In this document: piece by piece, positions 35,958 through 42,488 of the stretch
Layout: the number at the start of each line of letters is the position of its first letter
Position numbering within the stretch: the stretch's first letter is position 1
Source of the DNA: Mycolicibacter senuensis
GTDB lineage: Bacteria; Actinomycetota; Actinomycetes; Mycobacteriales; Mycobacteriaceae
DNA length: 42,488 nt
Reading direction: 5' to 3'
Assembly: GCF_003284925.1 (NCBI RefSeq)
Contig: NZ_QMEX01000022.1
Coordinates: 1 to 42,488 of the forward strand
Notes under the pieces: model-generated
What the model was told of the DNA's origin: nothing
What the model saw: the letters and a program-made list of their open reading frames with translations, nothing else
Databases searched by the model: none
Program-made: the position numbers and the translations under genes

Positions 35958-37439
35958 TCACCCCGCCAGTGGTTCGCTTTCGCCGGCCCGACCGAACACC
36001 ATCGACTCGTCGATCCGGTCGAAGCGGTAGTCCACGGCGTCGGCGAAGTAGTTCTGCCGGACGTTCCACGGCCGTTTGGTGCCGGATTTGGGCAGCGCGT
36101 GCAGGGAGCGCAGCACGTAGCCGGCCTGAATGTCCCAGGCGGGCTTCTCGGTGAGCGGTTCATCGCCCAGATGCGGGTAGGCGTGGGTGTAGCCGCGGGA
36201 GTTCATGTAGTCGATCAGCTTGGCGGTGGCCCGCGCGGTCATGTCGGCGCGCAGCGTCCAGGAGGCGTTGGTGTAGCCGACGCACCAGAACAGGTTCGGC
36301 ACGTCGTCGAGCATGTGCGCCTTGTAGACGAACCGGTCGGCCGGCTTGATCTCGGTGCCGTCCAGGCTGATCCGGACACCGCCCAGTGCCTGCAGCTGCA
36401 GGCCGGTGGCGGTGATGATGACGTCGGCGTCGAGGTGCTGGCCGGATTGCAGCGCGATACCGGAGGTGTCGAAGTGATCGATCCGGTCGGTGACCATCTC
36501 CAGTCGCCCAGCGCTGATCTCGCCGTAGAGATCGGCGTCCAGGATCAGGCAGAGCCGCTGATCCCACGGCTGGTACGGCGGCTTGAAGTGGACGTCGACG
36601 GGGTACCCGGGCGGCAGGTTTTTGACTGCCTGGCGGCGCAGCATCCATTTCAGGATCGGCGGCGTCTTGCGGGCCAGGAACCAGACCCAGCCCTCGAACA
36701 GTGCCATGGTCATCCGGATGATCGGGTGGGCCACCTTGCGGGGCAACAGCTTTGCCACCACGTCGACGAACTTGCTGTACTTCGACGCCGAGATCAGATA
36801 CGTCGGCGTGCGCTGCAGCAAGGTGACCTTCCCGGCCCGCTGTGTCAGTGCCGGCACCAGTGACATCGCGGTGGCGCCGCTGCCGATCACCACCACCTTC
36901 TTGCCGGTGTAGTCCAGGTCCTCGGGCCAGTGCTGCGGGTGCACCACTGTGCCGGTGAAGGTCTCGACACCCGGGAACTCCGGCGTGTAGCCATCGTCGT
37001 AGTTGTAGTAGCCGGACCCGAAGAACACGAATCGGCTGCGGTAGCGCCGGGTGGTGCCCCCCTCGTCGACGGTGACCGTCCAGGTGTCGCTCGACGAATC
37101 CCAGTCCGCGGCGGTCACGTGGCTGTTGAACCGGATGTGGGAGTCGATGCCGTGCTTGCGTGCGGCGTCGGTCAGGTATTCGCGGATCTCGTGGCCCTCG
37201 GCCACCCGTTCCCGGCCGGTCCACGGCTCGTAGGGCAGACACAGCGTGAAGATGCTGCTGTCCGAGCGCACCCCGGGATAGCGGAACAGGTCCCAGGTGC
37301 CGCCGATGCGTTGACGGCGCTCCAGGATGACGTAGCTGGTGCCGGGATTTCGCTCGGTGATGCGGTAGGCCGCGCCGATACCCGAGATCCCGGCTCCGAC
37401 GATGACGACGTCGACGACATCCTGTGTGTTCACGGTCAC
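35958..37439 (-). CDS. FAD-containing Baeyer-Villiger-type monooxygenase (EthA-like)
   Basis: This protein of about 493 residues has the N-terminal FAD motif VGAGISGIGAA, the GGTWDLFRYPGVRSDSS region and the BVMO fingerprint FTGTVVHPQHWP. A second Rossmann motif VVIGSGATAMS for NADPH and the late ATGLQ segment follow. Such enzymes insert oxygen next to ketones; the relative EthA activates ethionamide. It corresponds to Rv0565c. Three in-frame GTGs are possible (37451, 37439, 37433); the middle one is used because it gives a family-like N-terminus. It lies just upstream of gpsA and 38 bp downstream of the yajQ gene. The native substrate is unknown. Confidence 0.9.
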   Translation of the reverse strand: MTVNTQDVVDVVIVGAGISGIGAAYRITERNPGTSYVILERRQRIGGTWDLFRYPGVRSDSSIFTLCLPYEPWTGRERVAEGHEIREYLTDAARKHGIDSHIRFNSHVTAADWDSSSDTWTVTVDEGGTTRRYRSRFVFFGSGYYNYDDGYTPEFPGVETFTGTVVHPQHWPEDLDYTGKKVVVIGSGATAMSLVPALTQRAGKVTLLQRTPTYLISASKYSKFVDVVAKLLPRKVAHPIIRMTMALFEGWVWFLARKTPPILKWMLRRQAVKNLPPGYPVDVHFKPPYQPWDQRLCLILDADLYGEISAGRLEMVTDRIDHFDTSGIALQSGQHLDADVIITATGLQLQALGGVRISLDGTEIKPADRFVYKAHMLDDVPNLFWCVGYTNASWTLRADMTARATAKLIDYMNSRGYTHAYPHLGDEPLTEKPAWDIQAGYVLRSLHALPKSGTKRPWNVRQNYFADAVDYRFDRIDESMVFGRAGESEPLAG

Positions 37440-37477
37440 CAGCCTAGGCACTTGGCGGGCCGGTGGGCAGGGTCTTT

Positions 37478-37969
37478 CTACCTGTAGTTGACAAACTGCA
37501 GTGCAATGTCCAAATCGGCGCCCTTGAGCAGCGAGATGACGGCCTGCAGGTCGTCGCGTTTCTTGGACGACACCCGGATCTCGTCGCCCTGGATCTGGGT
37601 CTTGACGCCCTTGGGGCCCTCGTCGCGGACCAGCTTGTTGATCTTCTTGGCCTGCTCGGCGTTGATGCCCTGCTTGAGGCCGCCACTGACCTTGTAGGTC
37701 TTGCCCGAGGGCTGCGGGTCGCCGGCGTCGAATGCCTTCATCGAGATGTCGCGCCGGATCAGCTTCTCCTTGAACACCTCGACGGCGGCCTTGACCCGCT
37801 CCTCGGTGGAGCTGACCAACTCGATGGTCTCCTCACCCTTCCAGGCGATGGTGGTGTCGGTGCCGCGGAAGTCGAACCGCGTGGCCAGCTCCTTGGCGGC
37901 CTGGTTCAACGCGTTGTCGACCTCCTGTCGGTCGACCTTGCTGACGATGTCGAACGATGAGTCCGCCAC
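37478..37969 (-). CDS. yajQ: YajQ family nucleotide-binding protein
   Basis: This 163-residue protein is a full-length YajQ (DUF520) member. The family has two ferredoxin-like domains; some members bind cyclic di-GMP or tRNA, but the role in mycobacteria is unclear. Clear signatures are [17 protein letters not shown] at the start, [36 protein letters not shown] and the C-terminal [12 protein letters not shown]. The GTG start has an AGAGGACAGG site nearby. Its upstream DNA carries a pentanucleotide repeat that would be part of the 5' leader or promoter. It matches Rv0566c and diverges from the tRNA-Tyr gene. Confidence 0.94.
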   Translation of the reverse strand: MADSSFDIVSKVDRQEVDNALNQAAKELATRFDFRGTDTTIAWKGEETIELVSSTEERVKAAVEVFKEKLIRRDISMKAFDAGDPQPSGKTYKVSGGLKQGINAEQAKKINKLVRDEGPKGVKTQIQGDEIRVSSKKRDDLQAVISLLKGADLDIALQFVNYR

Positions 37970-37987
37970 GAACCTGTCCTCTCTTTG

Positions 37988-38020
37988 GTGCTGTGCTGTG
38001 CTGCGCTGTGGTGCTGTGCT
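37988..38020. repeat. GTGCT pentanucleotide repeat upstream of yajQ
   Basis: Three GTGCT units are followed by one GCGCT, a lone GTG, then two more GTGCT units. It lies 19-51 bp upstream of the yajQ start codon, where a change in copy number would alter promoter or leader spacing. Confidence 0.8.
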
Positions 38021-38071
38021 GCCCGTTTGTGTCCCGGGTCCATCCTCGTTGTAGTCTGCTAGGCGCGATAC

Positions 38072-38157
38072 GGCAGGTTGCCCGAGCGGCCAATGGGAGC
38101 GGACTGTAAATCCGTCGGCGCAAGCCTACGCAGGTTCGAATCCTGCACCTGCCACCA
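38072..38157 (+). tRNA. tRNA-Tyr (GTA anticodon), CCA encoded
   Basis: The 86-nt sequence folds as a class II tRNA. The acceptor arms are GGCAGGT and ACCTGCC, with discriminator A and an encoded CCA (38155-38157). The anticodon loop CTGTAAATC gives GTA, a long variable arm follows, and the T arm GCAGGTTCGAATCCTGC is standard. It stands alone, divergent from yajQ, with a possible terminator shortly after. Confidence 0.96.
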
Positions 38158-38163
38158 CAGGTC

Positions 38164-38186
38164 GGGCCTCCTTTCGAGGGGGCCTG
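38164..38186 (+). terminator. probable terminator hairpin after tRNA-Tyr
   Basis: GGCCTCC (38165-38171) can pair with GGGGGCC (38178-38184) apart from one mismatch, around a TTTCGA loop, 7 nt after the tRNA end. There is no long T-tract. Confidence 0.45.
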
Positions 38187-38248
38187 ATTGGTTTGGGCAG
38201 GTGCGCGGCCGGTTGGCCCGGATGCGATCTTTTCGCTCGGCGACCGGC

Positions 38249-39109
38249 TCAGGCGTTCTCGTGGAACATCGTGTTCTGCAGCCGGCGCACGGTGTCGGGG
38301 GCCACCGTGTGTGCTGCGAGGTACATCGAGCCCAGCGGATTGTTGACCGCCCGCGGCCGGCGCCTGATCGCGTCGACCAACATATCGGCCGCCTGATCGA
38401 CGGTCAGCGATGCGAAGCCGCTCCAGTCGGTGGGAGCGATCATCTCGGTGTCGACCAGCGGGAGGTGCACGTTGGTGAACTTGACGCCGTCGCGCAGGCT
38501 CTCGATCGCGGCGACGCCGAAGAAGGCGTCCAGCGCGGCCTTCGATCCGATGTACGCCGAGAACGTCGGGAGGTTCGACAGCACCCCGATCGAGGAACTG
38601 TGCACGATGTGACCGCTTCGGCGCCTACGCATTTCGGGGAGAAGCCGCAGTGTCAGGCCCACACCGGCCAGGTAGTTCAGCCGCATGGTGCGCTCATAGT
38701 CGTGGAGTCGGTGTTCGGACTCCGCGACGGAGCGCATGATGGATCGTCCGGCATTACTGACGAAAACATCTGGTGCGCCGAATCGTTCGAGCACCGTTTC
38801 GGCGACCTCGTTGATGCCGTCCTCGCTGGACAGATCCCCGACTACCGCGTGTGCAGTTCCGCCGGCGGCCTCGATCGCCTGCACCAGGCGGTCGAGCTCA
38901 TCGGCTCGGCGGGCCGTGACGACGGCCGTGGCCCCCGCCGCCGCAACCCGCTCGGCCAGCCGCCTACCGATGCCGCTGGAGGCGCCGGTGATGAGAACGA
39001 CGCGTCCGGCGACACGGCTGGACAGCGAGCGGGTCCCCCAGCGTGGAACGGGCACCGGATTCGTCAGGATGTTGATCGAATGGCGCATCGCGCTGCGCAG
39101 CGGTGTCAT
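38249..39109 (-). CDS. short-chain dehydrogenase/reductase
   Basis: This 286-residue classical SDR has the motif TGASSGIG (about residues 41-48), VSNAG in place of the usual NNAG, the catalytic serine in HSSSIG and the active-site YIGSK. The first 35 residues before the Rossmann fold contain a mildly hydrophobic segment. It resembles the other SDR of this window (17652-18521), including the ERTM.LNY stretch, so the two are probably paralogues. A 190-bp gap upstream holds an 18-of-20 palindrome that could be an operator. The substrate is unknown. Confidence 0.87.
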   Translation of the reverse strand: MTPLRSAMRHSINILTNPVPVPRWGTRSLSSRVAGRVVLITGASSGIGRRLAERVAAAGATAVVTARRADELDRLVQAIEAAGGTAHAVVGDLSSEDGINEVAETVLERFGAPDVFVSNAGRSIMRSVAESEHRLHDYERTMRLNYLAGVGLTLRLLPEMRRRRSGHIVHSSSIGVLSNLPTFSAYIGSKAALDAFFGVAAIESLRDGVKFTNVHLPLVDTEMIAPTDWSGFASLTVDQAADMLVDAIRRRPRAVNNPLGSMYLAAHTVAPDTVRRLQNTMFHENA

Positions 39110-39210
39110 ATCGTGCGAATCCTTTGGTCAGGACGCTGGATGCCGCCGGATCGGCGGCTTCTCCCCGTAACCGCAGAGATGGCCAATTCACCTGAGCGGC
39201 TCGGCATCAC

Positions 39211-39230
39211 AGCTGTGCTCGAGAACAGCT
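39211..39230. promoter_or_regulatory. 20-bp near-perfect palindrome, candidate operator
   Basis: AGCTGT and ACAGCT arms flank a central CTCGAG; 18 of 20 positions are symmetric. It lies about 100 bp upstream of the SDR start, in the gap between the SDR and PPOX-fold genes, and looks like a TetR-type site. No regulator gene is adjacent. Confidence 0.4.
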
Positions 39231-39285
39231 ACCTCAAGTTATCAGACCTGGTTGACCGTGTTCGGGCGGAACCATGTGGATTCGC

Positions 39286-39301
39286 AGGGGGCTGGCCCCC
39301 T
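39286..39301 (-). terminator. hairpin at the 3' end of the PPOX-fold gene
   Basis: AGGGGGC (39286-39292) and GCCCCCT (39295-39301) are perfect reverse complements with two bases between, overlapping the stop codon of the PPOX-fold gene. The stem is strong but has no T-tract. Confidence 0.4.
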
Positions 39302-39731
39302 ACAGGTCCCCGGAGAAATCCGCGCTGAACCAGCGGTCGGGCCGGATGGTGAACAGCACGCTGGAAGCGCCGTCCATGTTCGCAGCGAAGGCGCGCCCGC
39401 CTTCCTCGCCGAGATAGCGGACTGCGATCGCCTCCCGGGGTTCGCGCGGCGCCGGTGTGGTGGCATCGACGACGGTGCCTTCGACGATCACGTACTGGTA
39501 GGGCAGGTCTTCGCGCTGCACCACCAGGGTCACCGCGCCGGCCCGCTCGATGAGCCGAGCTTTGCGGTTGCCGGCGCCGGTGTTGACCAGAATGTCGCCG
39601 CCGGGGCGGTAGTCGTACCAGATCGGGACACTCGCCGGCGGTCGGCCGTTGTCGGCGGCGACCGACAGCACCGCGACGTGCTTGTCGGCGAGGAATTGCT
39701 GACGTTCGGTTTCGGTGAAGGGTTTGGGCAT
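39300..39731 (-). CDS. PPOX-class split beta-barrel protein, probably F420- or flavin-binding
   Basis: This 143-residue protein has the pyridoxamine-phosphate-oxidase-like fold. It contains HVAVLSVAADNGRPPASVPIWYDY in the N-terminal half, RKARLIERAG.VTLVVQ in the middle, and the VEGTVVD strand. Actinobacterial members of this class often bind F420 and reduce small molecules or biliverdin, but FMN or heme binding also occurs, so the cofactor is uncertain. The ATG at 39731 lies 45 bp after the stop of the Ser/Thr kinase gene on the same strand. A compact GC hairpin overlaps its stop codon. Confidence 0.85.
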   Translation of the reverse strand: MPKPFTETERQQFLADKHVAVLSVAADNGRPPASVPIWYDYRPGGDILVNTGAGNRKARLIERAGAVTLVVQREDLPYQYVIVEGTVVDATTPAPREPREAIAVRYLGEEGGRAFAANMDGASSVLFTIRPDRWFSADFSGDL

Positions 39732-39776
39732 GTCGGCTCGAACGACGGCGGACGGCGAGCTATTCCGGCGGCCGGA

Positions 39777-41201
39777 TCACCAGTCGCCGGGCAGCGGTTT
39801 GGTCCGCGCCCACGGGGTGCAGCCGTAGCTGACGAACATGCCGTGCTCGGCGCGCGGGTCGATCTCGACCGTCGGTGTGCCCAGCGTGATCAGCCGCGAG
39901 CCCGTGTTGACGACCCGGCCGTACCGGTCGAAGACGGTGAAGGTGCACGACCCGGTCGGGCCCACCCCGGCGCCGTAGGTGCCGTAGGGCATGTAGTCGG
40001 GGATGGTGTAGGTGCCCGGCGGGAACACCGGTCCGGTGCTGTCCGGCGATCCGGCGATCTGGGCGGCGGCGGCCACGCAGTCGGCACGCGGGTAGCGGGC
40101 CAGGCAGTTGCTCCAGCCGATCTGGCCGACGATCGCCGAATCGACCCGGGTGCCGCCGGGATCGGCTTGCCAGGAGTCGCGCAGTGGGGCCGCGCGCGTC
40201 ACGGTTGCGGTCGGGCTGCTCGGTGGTGGTGTTGTGGTGGTCGGCGGCTGGATGACCTGCGGGGGCGGCGGTGCCGTCACGGTCGTCGTCGATGTGGTGG
40301 TCGTGGCCGGGGCAGCGGCCGGCACCGACGGTTCCGGTTGCGAGGTGTTGCCGAGTAGGTACAGCGCCAAAAACGCCGCGGCGGACAGCCCCCACCCCTT
40401 GGTAATCCGGCGCCGGCGCTTCGGTGGTGACAACGGCGCGGGTGCGGCCGTGTGCAGCGCAGCGGCGAACTCGGCGCAGCTGGCGTACCGGTCGGCCGGA
40501 TTCTCGGCCAGCGCCCGGGCCAGCGCCGCCTCCAGCCGGGCCGGGTCGGGGTGCACCGGCGGCTTGCCGGTCAGCAGGTGATAGGCGGTGGCGGCCAGCG
40601 CGTACTGATCGGCCCGGTGGTCGATCGCCTCACCGCGCAGCTGTTCGGGAGCGGCGTAGCGCAGCGTGCCGACCGCCATGTTGGTGGCGGTCAGGCCGCT
40701 GACCTCGTCGACCCGCAGTCCGATCCCGAAGTCTGCCAAGATGATTCGGTCGCCGGACTCGCCCGGCTTGGTCAGCAGGATATTCGCCGGCTTGACGTCG
40801 CGGTGCAGCAGACCGCGCTGATGGGCGTAATCGAGCGCCTGCGCGACGGCCGTGACGATCTCGACCACCTGCTCGCGCGGCAGCCCGCCCGGGTGGTGTT
40901 GCAGCAGCGCGTCGGCGTCGGGTCCGTCAACATAGTCCATCGCGATCCAGAGCTGGCCGGCGTGCTCGCCGCGGTCGTGCACGCCGACGATGTGCGGATG
41001 CCACAGCGACGCCGCCAGGTCGGCCTCCCGGTTGAACCGCTCCCGGAAATTCGGGTCGGCCGAGACCTGGCCGGGCAGCACCTTCAGCGCGTCGCGGCGC
41101 GGCAACCGCGGGTGCTCGGCCAGGTAGACCTCACCCATGCCGCCCGACCCGAGCTGCCGCACGATGCGGTAGCCGGCGAACGTCGAGCCTGCGGTGAGCA
41201 T
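39777..41201 (-). CDS. transmembrane Ser/Thr protein kinase (PknB class)
   Basis: This 474-residue protein has an N-terminal kinase domain with all key residues: the Gly-rich loop GSGGMG, Lys40 in [13 protein letters not shown] (Asp135), DFG (157-159), activation-loop Thr171 and Thr173, and AAPEQ. After a basic juxtamembrane segment, one helix lies at about 268-284. A Thr/Pro-rich linker (about 295-340) and an extracellular domain of about 130 residues follow, with two cysteine pairs possible ([22 protein letters not shown]). It senses something outside and signals inward. The architecture is PknF/PknJ-like, but I cannot give a specific name. Confidence 0.9.
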   Translation of the reverse strand: MLTAGSTFAGYRIVRQLGSGGMGEVYLAEHPRLPRRDALKVLPGQVSADPNFRERFNREADLAASLWHPHIVGVHDRGEHAGQLWIAMDYVDGPDADALLQHHPGGLPREQVVEIVTAVAQALDYAHQRGLLHRDVKPANILLTKPGESGDRIILADFGIGLRVDEVSGLTATNMAVGTLRYAAPEQLRGEAIDHRADQYALAATAYHLLTGKPPVHPDPARLEAALARALAENPADRYASCAEFAAALHTAAPAPLSPPKRRRRITKGWGLSAAAFLALYLLGNTSQPEPSVPAAAPATTTTSTTTVTAPPPPQVIQPPTTTTPPPSSPTATVTRAAPLRDSWQADPGGTRVDSAIVGQIGWSNCLARYPRADCVAAAAQIAGSPDSTGPVFPPGTYTIPDYMPYGTYGAGVGPTGSCTFTVFDRYGRVVNTGSRLITLGTPTVEIDPRAEHGMFVSYGCTPWARTKPLPGDW

Positions 41202-41303
41202 GGCGCGACCGTATCGCCGGGCACCGACACCGAGCGCCGGCCCGAACCGCCCGCCCAGGAATAAAAGGAAAATTAGGGTCTAAAGTCCCCTGGCGAATGT
41301 AGG

Positions 41304-41322
41304 GCTGGTAAGGCTAACCTTC
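41304..41322 (+). promoter_or_regulatory. IdeR-type iron box over the methyltransferase promoter
   Basis: The core GGTAAGGCTAACCT matches 13 of 19 positions of the mycobacterial IdeR consensus, as I remember it, including the whole central GGCTAACCT. It covers a TAACCT -10 hexamer (41315-41320) that ends 7 nt before the ATG at 41328, so IdeR with iron would block the promoter. Confidence 0.6.
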
Positions 41323-41327
41323 CTCGC

Positions 41328-42116
41328 ATGACTCTTCCGATGCCCGACCGCAAGACCGCTGACCTGCCCGGCCACTGGCTCTTCGCCCGGCTCGGCAAAC
41401 GGGTGCTGCGGCCCGGCGGGCTCGAGCTGACCCACCGGATGCTCACCGACGCGAACCTGGCCGGTGCCGACGTCGTCGAACTCGCCCCCGGCATGGGCCG
41501 CACCGCACGGGACATCCTGGCGCACTCGCCCGGCAGCTACACCGGAGTCGAGGCCGACGACCACGCCGCCGGTGTGGTCCGCTCGGTGGTCGGCGACAAG
41601 GGCCGGGTCGTGACCGGTGAGGCGTCGCAGACCGGGCTGGCCGCCGGCAGTGCCGACGTGGTGATCGGCGAGGCGATGCTGACCATGCAGACCAACACGC
41701 ACAAGTTCGAGATCATGCGCGAGGCCTTCCGGGTGCTGCGGCCGGGCGGCCGCTATGCCATCCACGAGATGATGCTGCAGCCCACCGACGTGCCCGAAAC
41801 CGTCAAGGACGAGGTGCGCACCGCGCTGGCGCGCTCCATCAAGGTCAACGCCCGCCCGCTGACCGCTACGGAGTGGTCCGAGCTGCTCACCGAGGCCGGT
41901 TTCGAGGTGGAGAAGATCTCTTATGCGCCGATGGCGCTGCTGGAGCCGCACCGGCTGATCGCCGACGAGGGCCTGTTCGGGGCGCTGCGGTTCGTGTTCA
42001 ACGTGATCCGTGACTCCGACGCGCGGGCCCGGGTGCTCAACATGCGCGCGACGTTCCGCCGCCACCGCAAGAACATGGCCGCCATCGAGGTCATCGCCGC
42101 CAAACCGGCGGCGTGA
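41328..42116 (+). CDS. class I SAM-dependent methyltransferase, probably iron-regulated
   Basis: This 262-residue protein has a Rossmann methyltransferase core with motif I VVELAPGMGRTARD (about residues 48-61), the acidic GVEADDHAA loop, a motif around VVIGEAMLTMQTN, and RVLRPGGRYAIHEM. The C-terminal half is helical and ends in a typical AIEVIAAKP strand. I cannot assign a substrate. There is no ribosome site; the ATG lies 7 nt after a -10 hexamer within an IdeR-like box, which suggests a leaderless, iron-repressed transcript. That raises the idea of a part in siderophore or heme handling, which is inference only. It diverges from the Ser/Thr kinase gene. Confidence 0.85.
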   Translation: MTLPMPDRKTADLPGHWLFARLGKRVLRPGGLELTHRMLTDANLAGADVVELAPGMGRTARDILAHSPGSYTGVEADDHAAGVVRSVVGDKGRVVTGEASQTGLAAGSADVVIGEAMLTMQTNTHKFEIMREAFRVLRPGGRYAIHEMMLQPTDVPETVKDEVRTALARSIKVNARPLTATEWSELLTEAGFEVEKISYAPMALLEPHRLIADEGLFGALRFVFNVIRDSDARARVLNMRATFRRHRKNMAAIEVIAAKPAA

Positions 42117-42137
42117 CGCACTTGTCATGATGGACGG

Positions 42138-42488
42138 GTGACAACCCGCGACCGCGACGAGTCGGGCCGGCCTCGCAACGCCCGCCCGCGCGACCGGCTG
42201 GGACGGCCGCTGCCACGCGGCAGCAAGGGCGGCGTCGAGGGTGTGCCCGACGATCTCGACCTGCCGCCGGCGCAGACCTTGGCCTACGCGCAGCTGTTGC
42301 TCGACGACGGGCTGGCGTTCAACGCCCACGAAGTGCTCGAAGCCGCCTGGAAACACCGGCCCGACGACGAACGCGATCTGTGGCAGGGCTTGGCGCAGCT
42401 GGCCGTTGGTGTCACCCATGTGCAGCGCGGCAACGTCATCGGCGCGGTGAGCCTGCTGCGCCGCGGCGCCGACCGGCTGGCGACGGTG
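42138..42488 (+). CDS. DUF309 family protein, cut by the window end
   Basis: The open frame from the GTG at 42138 gives 117 residues with no stop before the window ends, so the gene is partial at its 3' side. After a basic, disordered N-terminus of about 45 residues comes the DUF309 helical core FNAHEVLEAAWKH with WQGLAQLAVGVTHVQRGN, which holds the conserved His, Glu and Trp. The family is small, widespread and of unknown function. A CATGAT hexamer ends 6 nt before the GTG, which may mark another leaderless start. It follows the methyltransferase by 21 bp on the same strand. Confidence 0.8.
   Translation, partial: MTTRDRDESGRPRNARPRDRLGRPLPRGSKGGVEGVPDDLDLPPAQTLAYAQLLLDDGLAFNAHEVLEAAWKHRPDDERDLWQGLAQLAVGVTHVQRGNVIGAVSLLRRGADRLATV

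Noticed and set aside
39179..39328. 49-codon plus-strand frame in the gap between the SDR and PPOX-fold genes
   Set aside because: It has no ribosome site, no recognisable similarity, and ends antisense inside the PPOX-fold gene. The palindrome inside it is better explained as an operator.
41273..41283. TTAGGGTCTAA palindrome as a second IdeR box
   Set aside because: Beyond the first five bases it does not follow the IdeR consensus, so it is not counted as a second iron box.

Overview
The window is high-GC actinobacterial DNA. Its gene order follows the Mycobacterium tuberculosis block from hemL (Rv0524) to the yajQ-family gene (Rv0566c), so the source is almost certainly a non-tuberculous member of the Mycobacteriaceae. 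This rests on protein recognition and remembered synteny, not on a database search. I see no insertion sequence, integrase, prophage or CRISPR array.

Layout. 1-0.8 kb: two tandem Ddn-like (deazaflavin-dependent) genes. 0.9-6.9 kb: hemL, a histidine phosphatase and a complete System II cytochrome c maturation set (thioredoxin lipoprotein, CcdA, ResB, CcsA), tightly packed or overlapping. 6.9-8.8 kb: a MinD/ParA-like ATPase and two small membrane proteins. 8.9-12.1 kb: menA, an MTA phosphorylase and a polytopic membrane protein. 12.2-14.0 kb: a membrane-anchored protein with a roughly 275-residue Gly/Ser tail. 14.0-21.2 kb, minus strand: menE, a DUF3349 protein, a small membrane protein, the phosphate transporter pitA, a glyoxalase-fold protein, an SDR, menB and a FadD8-like ligase. 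21.4-33.2 kb: menC, a phthiodiolone-ketoreductase-like F420 enzyme, a PknH_C-type lipoprotein, bpoC, menD, a small membrane protein, a DsbA-like protein, menG/ubiE, a Ddn-like plus quinone-methyltransferase pair, menJ, grcC1 and htpX. 33.2-38 kb: a SulP transporter, gpsA, a Baeyer-Villiger-type monooxygenase and a YajQ protein. 38.1-42.5 kb: tRNA-Tyr, an SDR, a PPOX-fold protein, a Ser/Thr kinase, a methyltransferase under a likely IdeR box, and a DUF309 gene cut by the window end.

How it works together. The core is respiratory: heme precursor synthesis and cytochrome c assembly on the left, and nearly all of menaquinone synthesis on the right. The latter comprises MenD, MenC, MenE, MenB, MenA, MenG, the prenyl diphosphate synthase GrcC1 and the tail reductase MenJ, with BpoC a possible SHCHC synthase. 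Several of these genes (bpoC, menD, menG, grcC1) have a TANNNT -10 hexamer 6-7 nt before the start codon, the signature of leaderless transcription.

The most interesting signals are regulatory or accessory. They are: a two-palindrome promoter in front of a quinone methyltransferase/Ddn pair; an IdeR-type iron box over the promoter of an uncharacterised methyltransferase; a PDIM-ketoreductase-like enzyme inside the menaquinone cluster; a dispersed CGAGCAG...CTGCTCG inverted repeat, one copy of which lies inside the resB coding region; a Gly/Ser-rich surface-type protein; and a pentanucleotide repeat upstream of yajQ.
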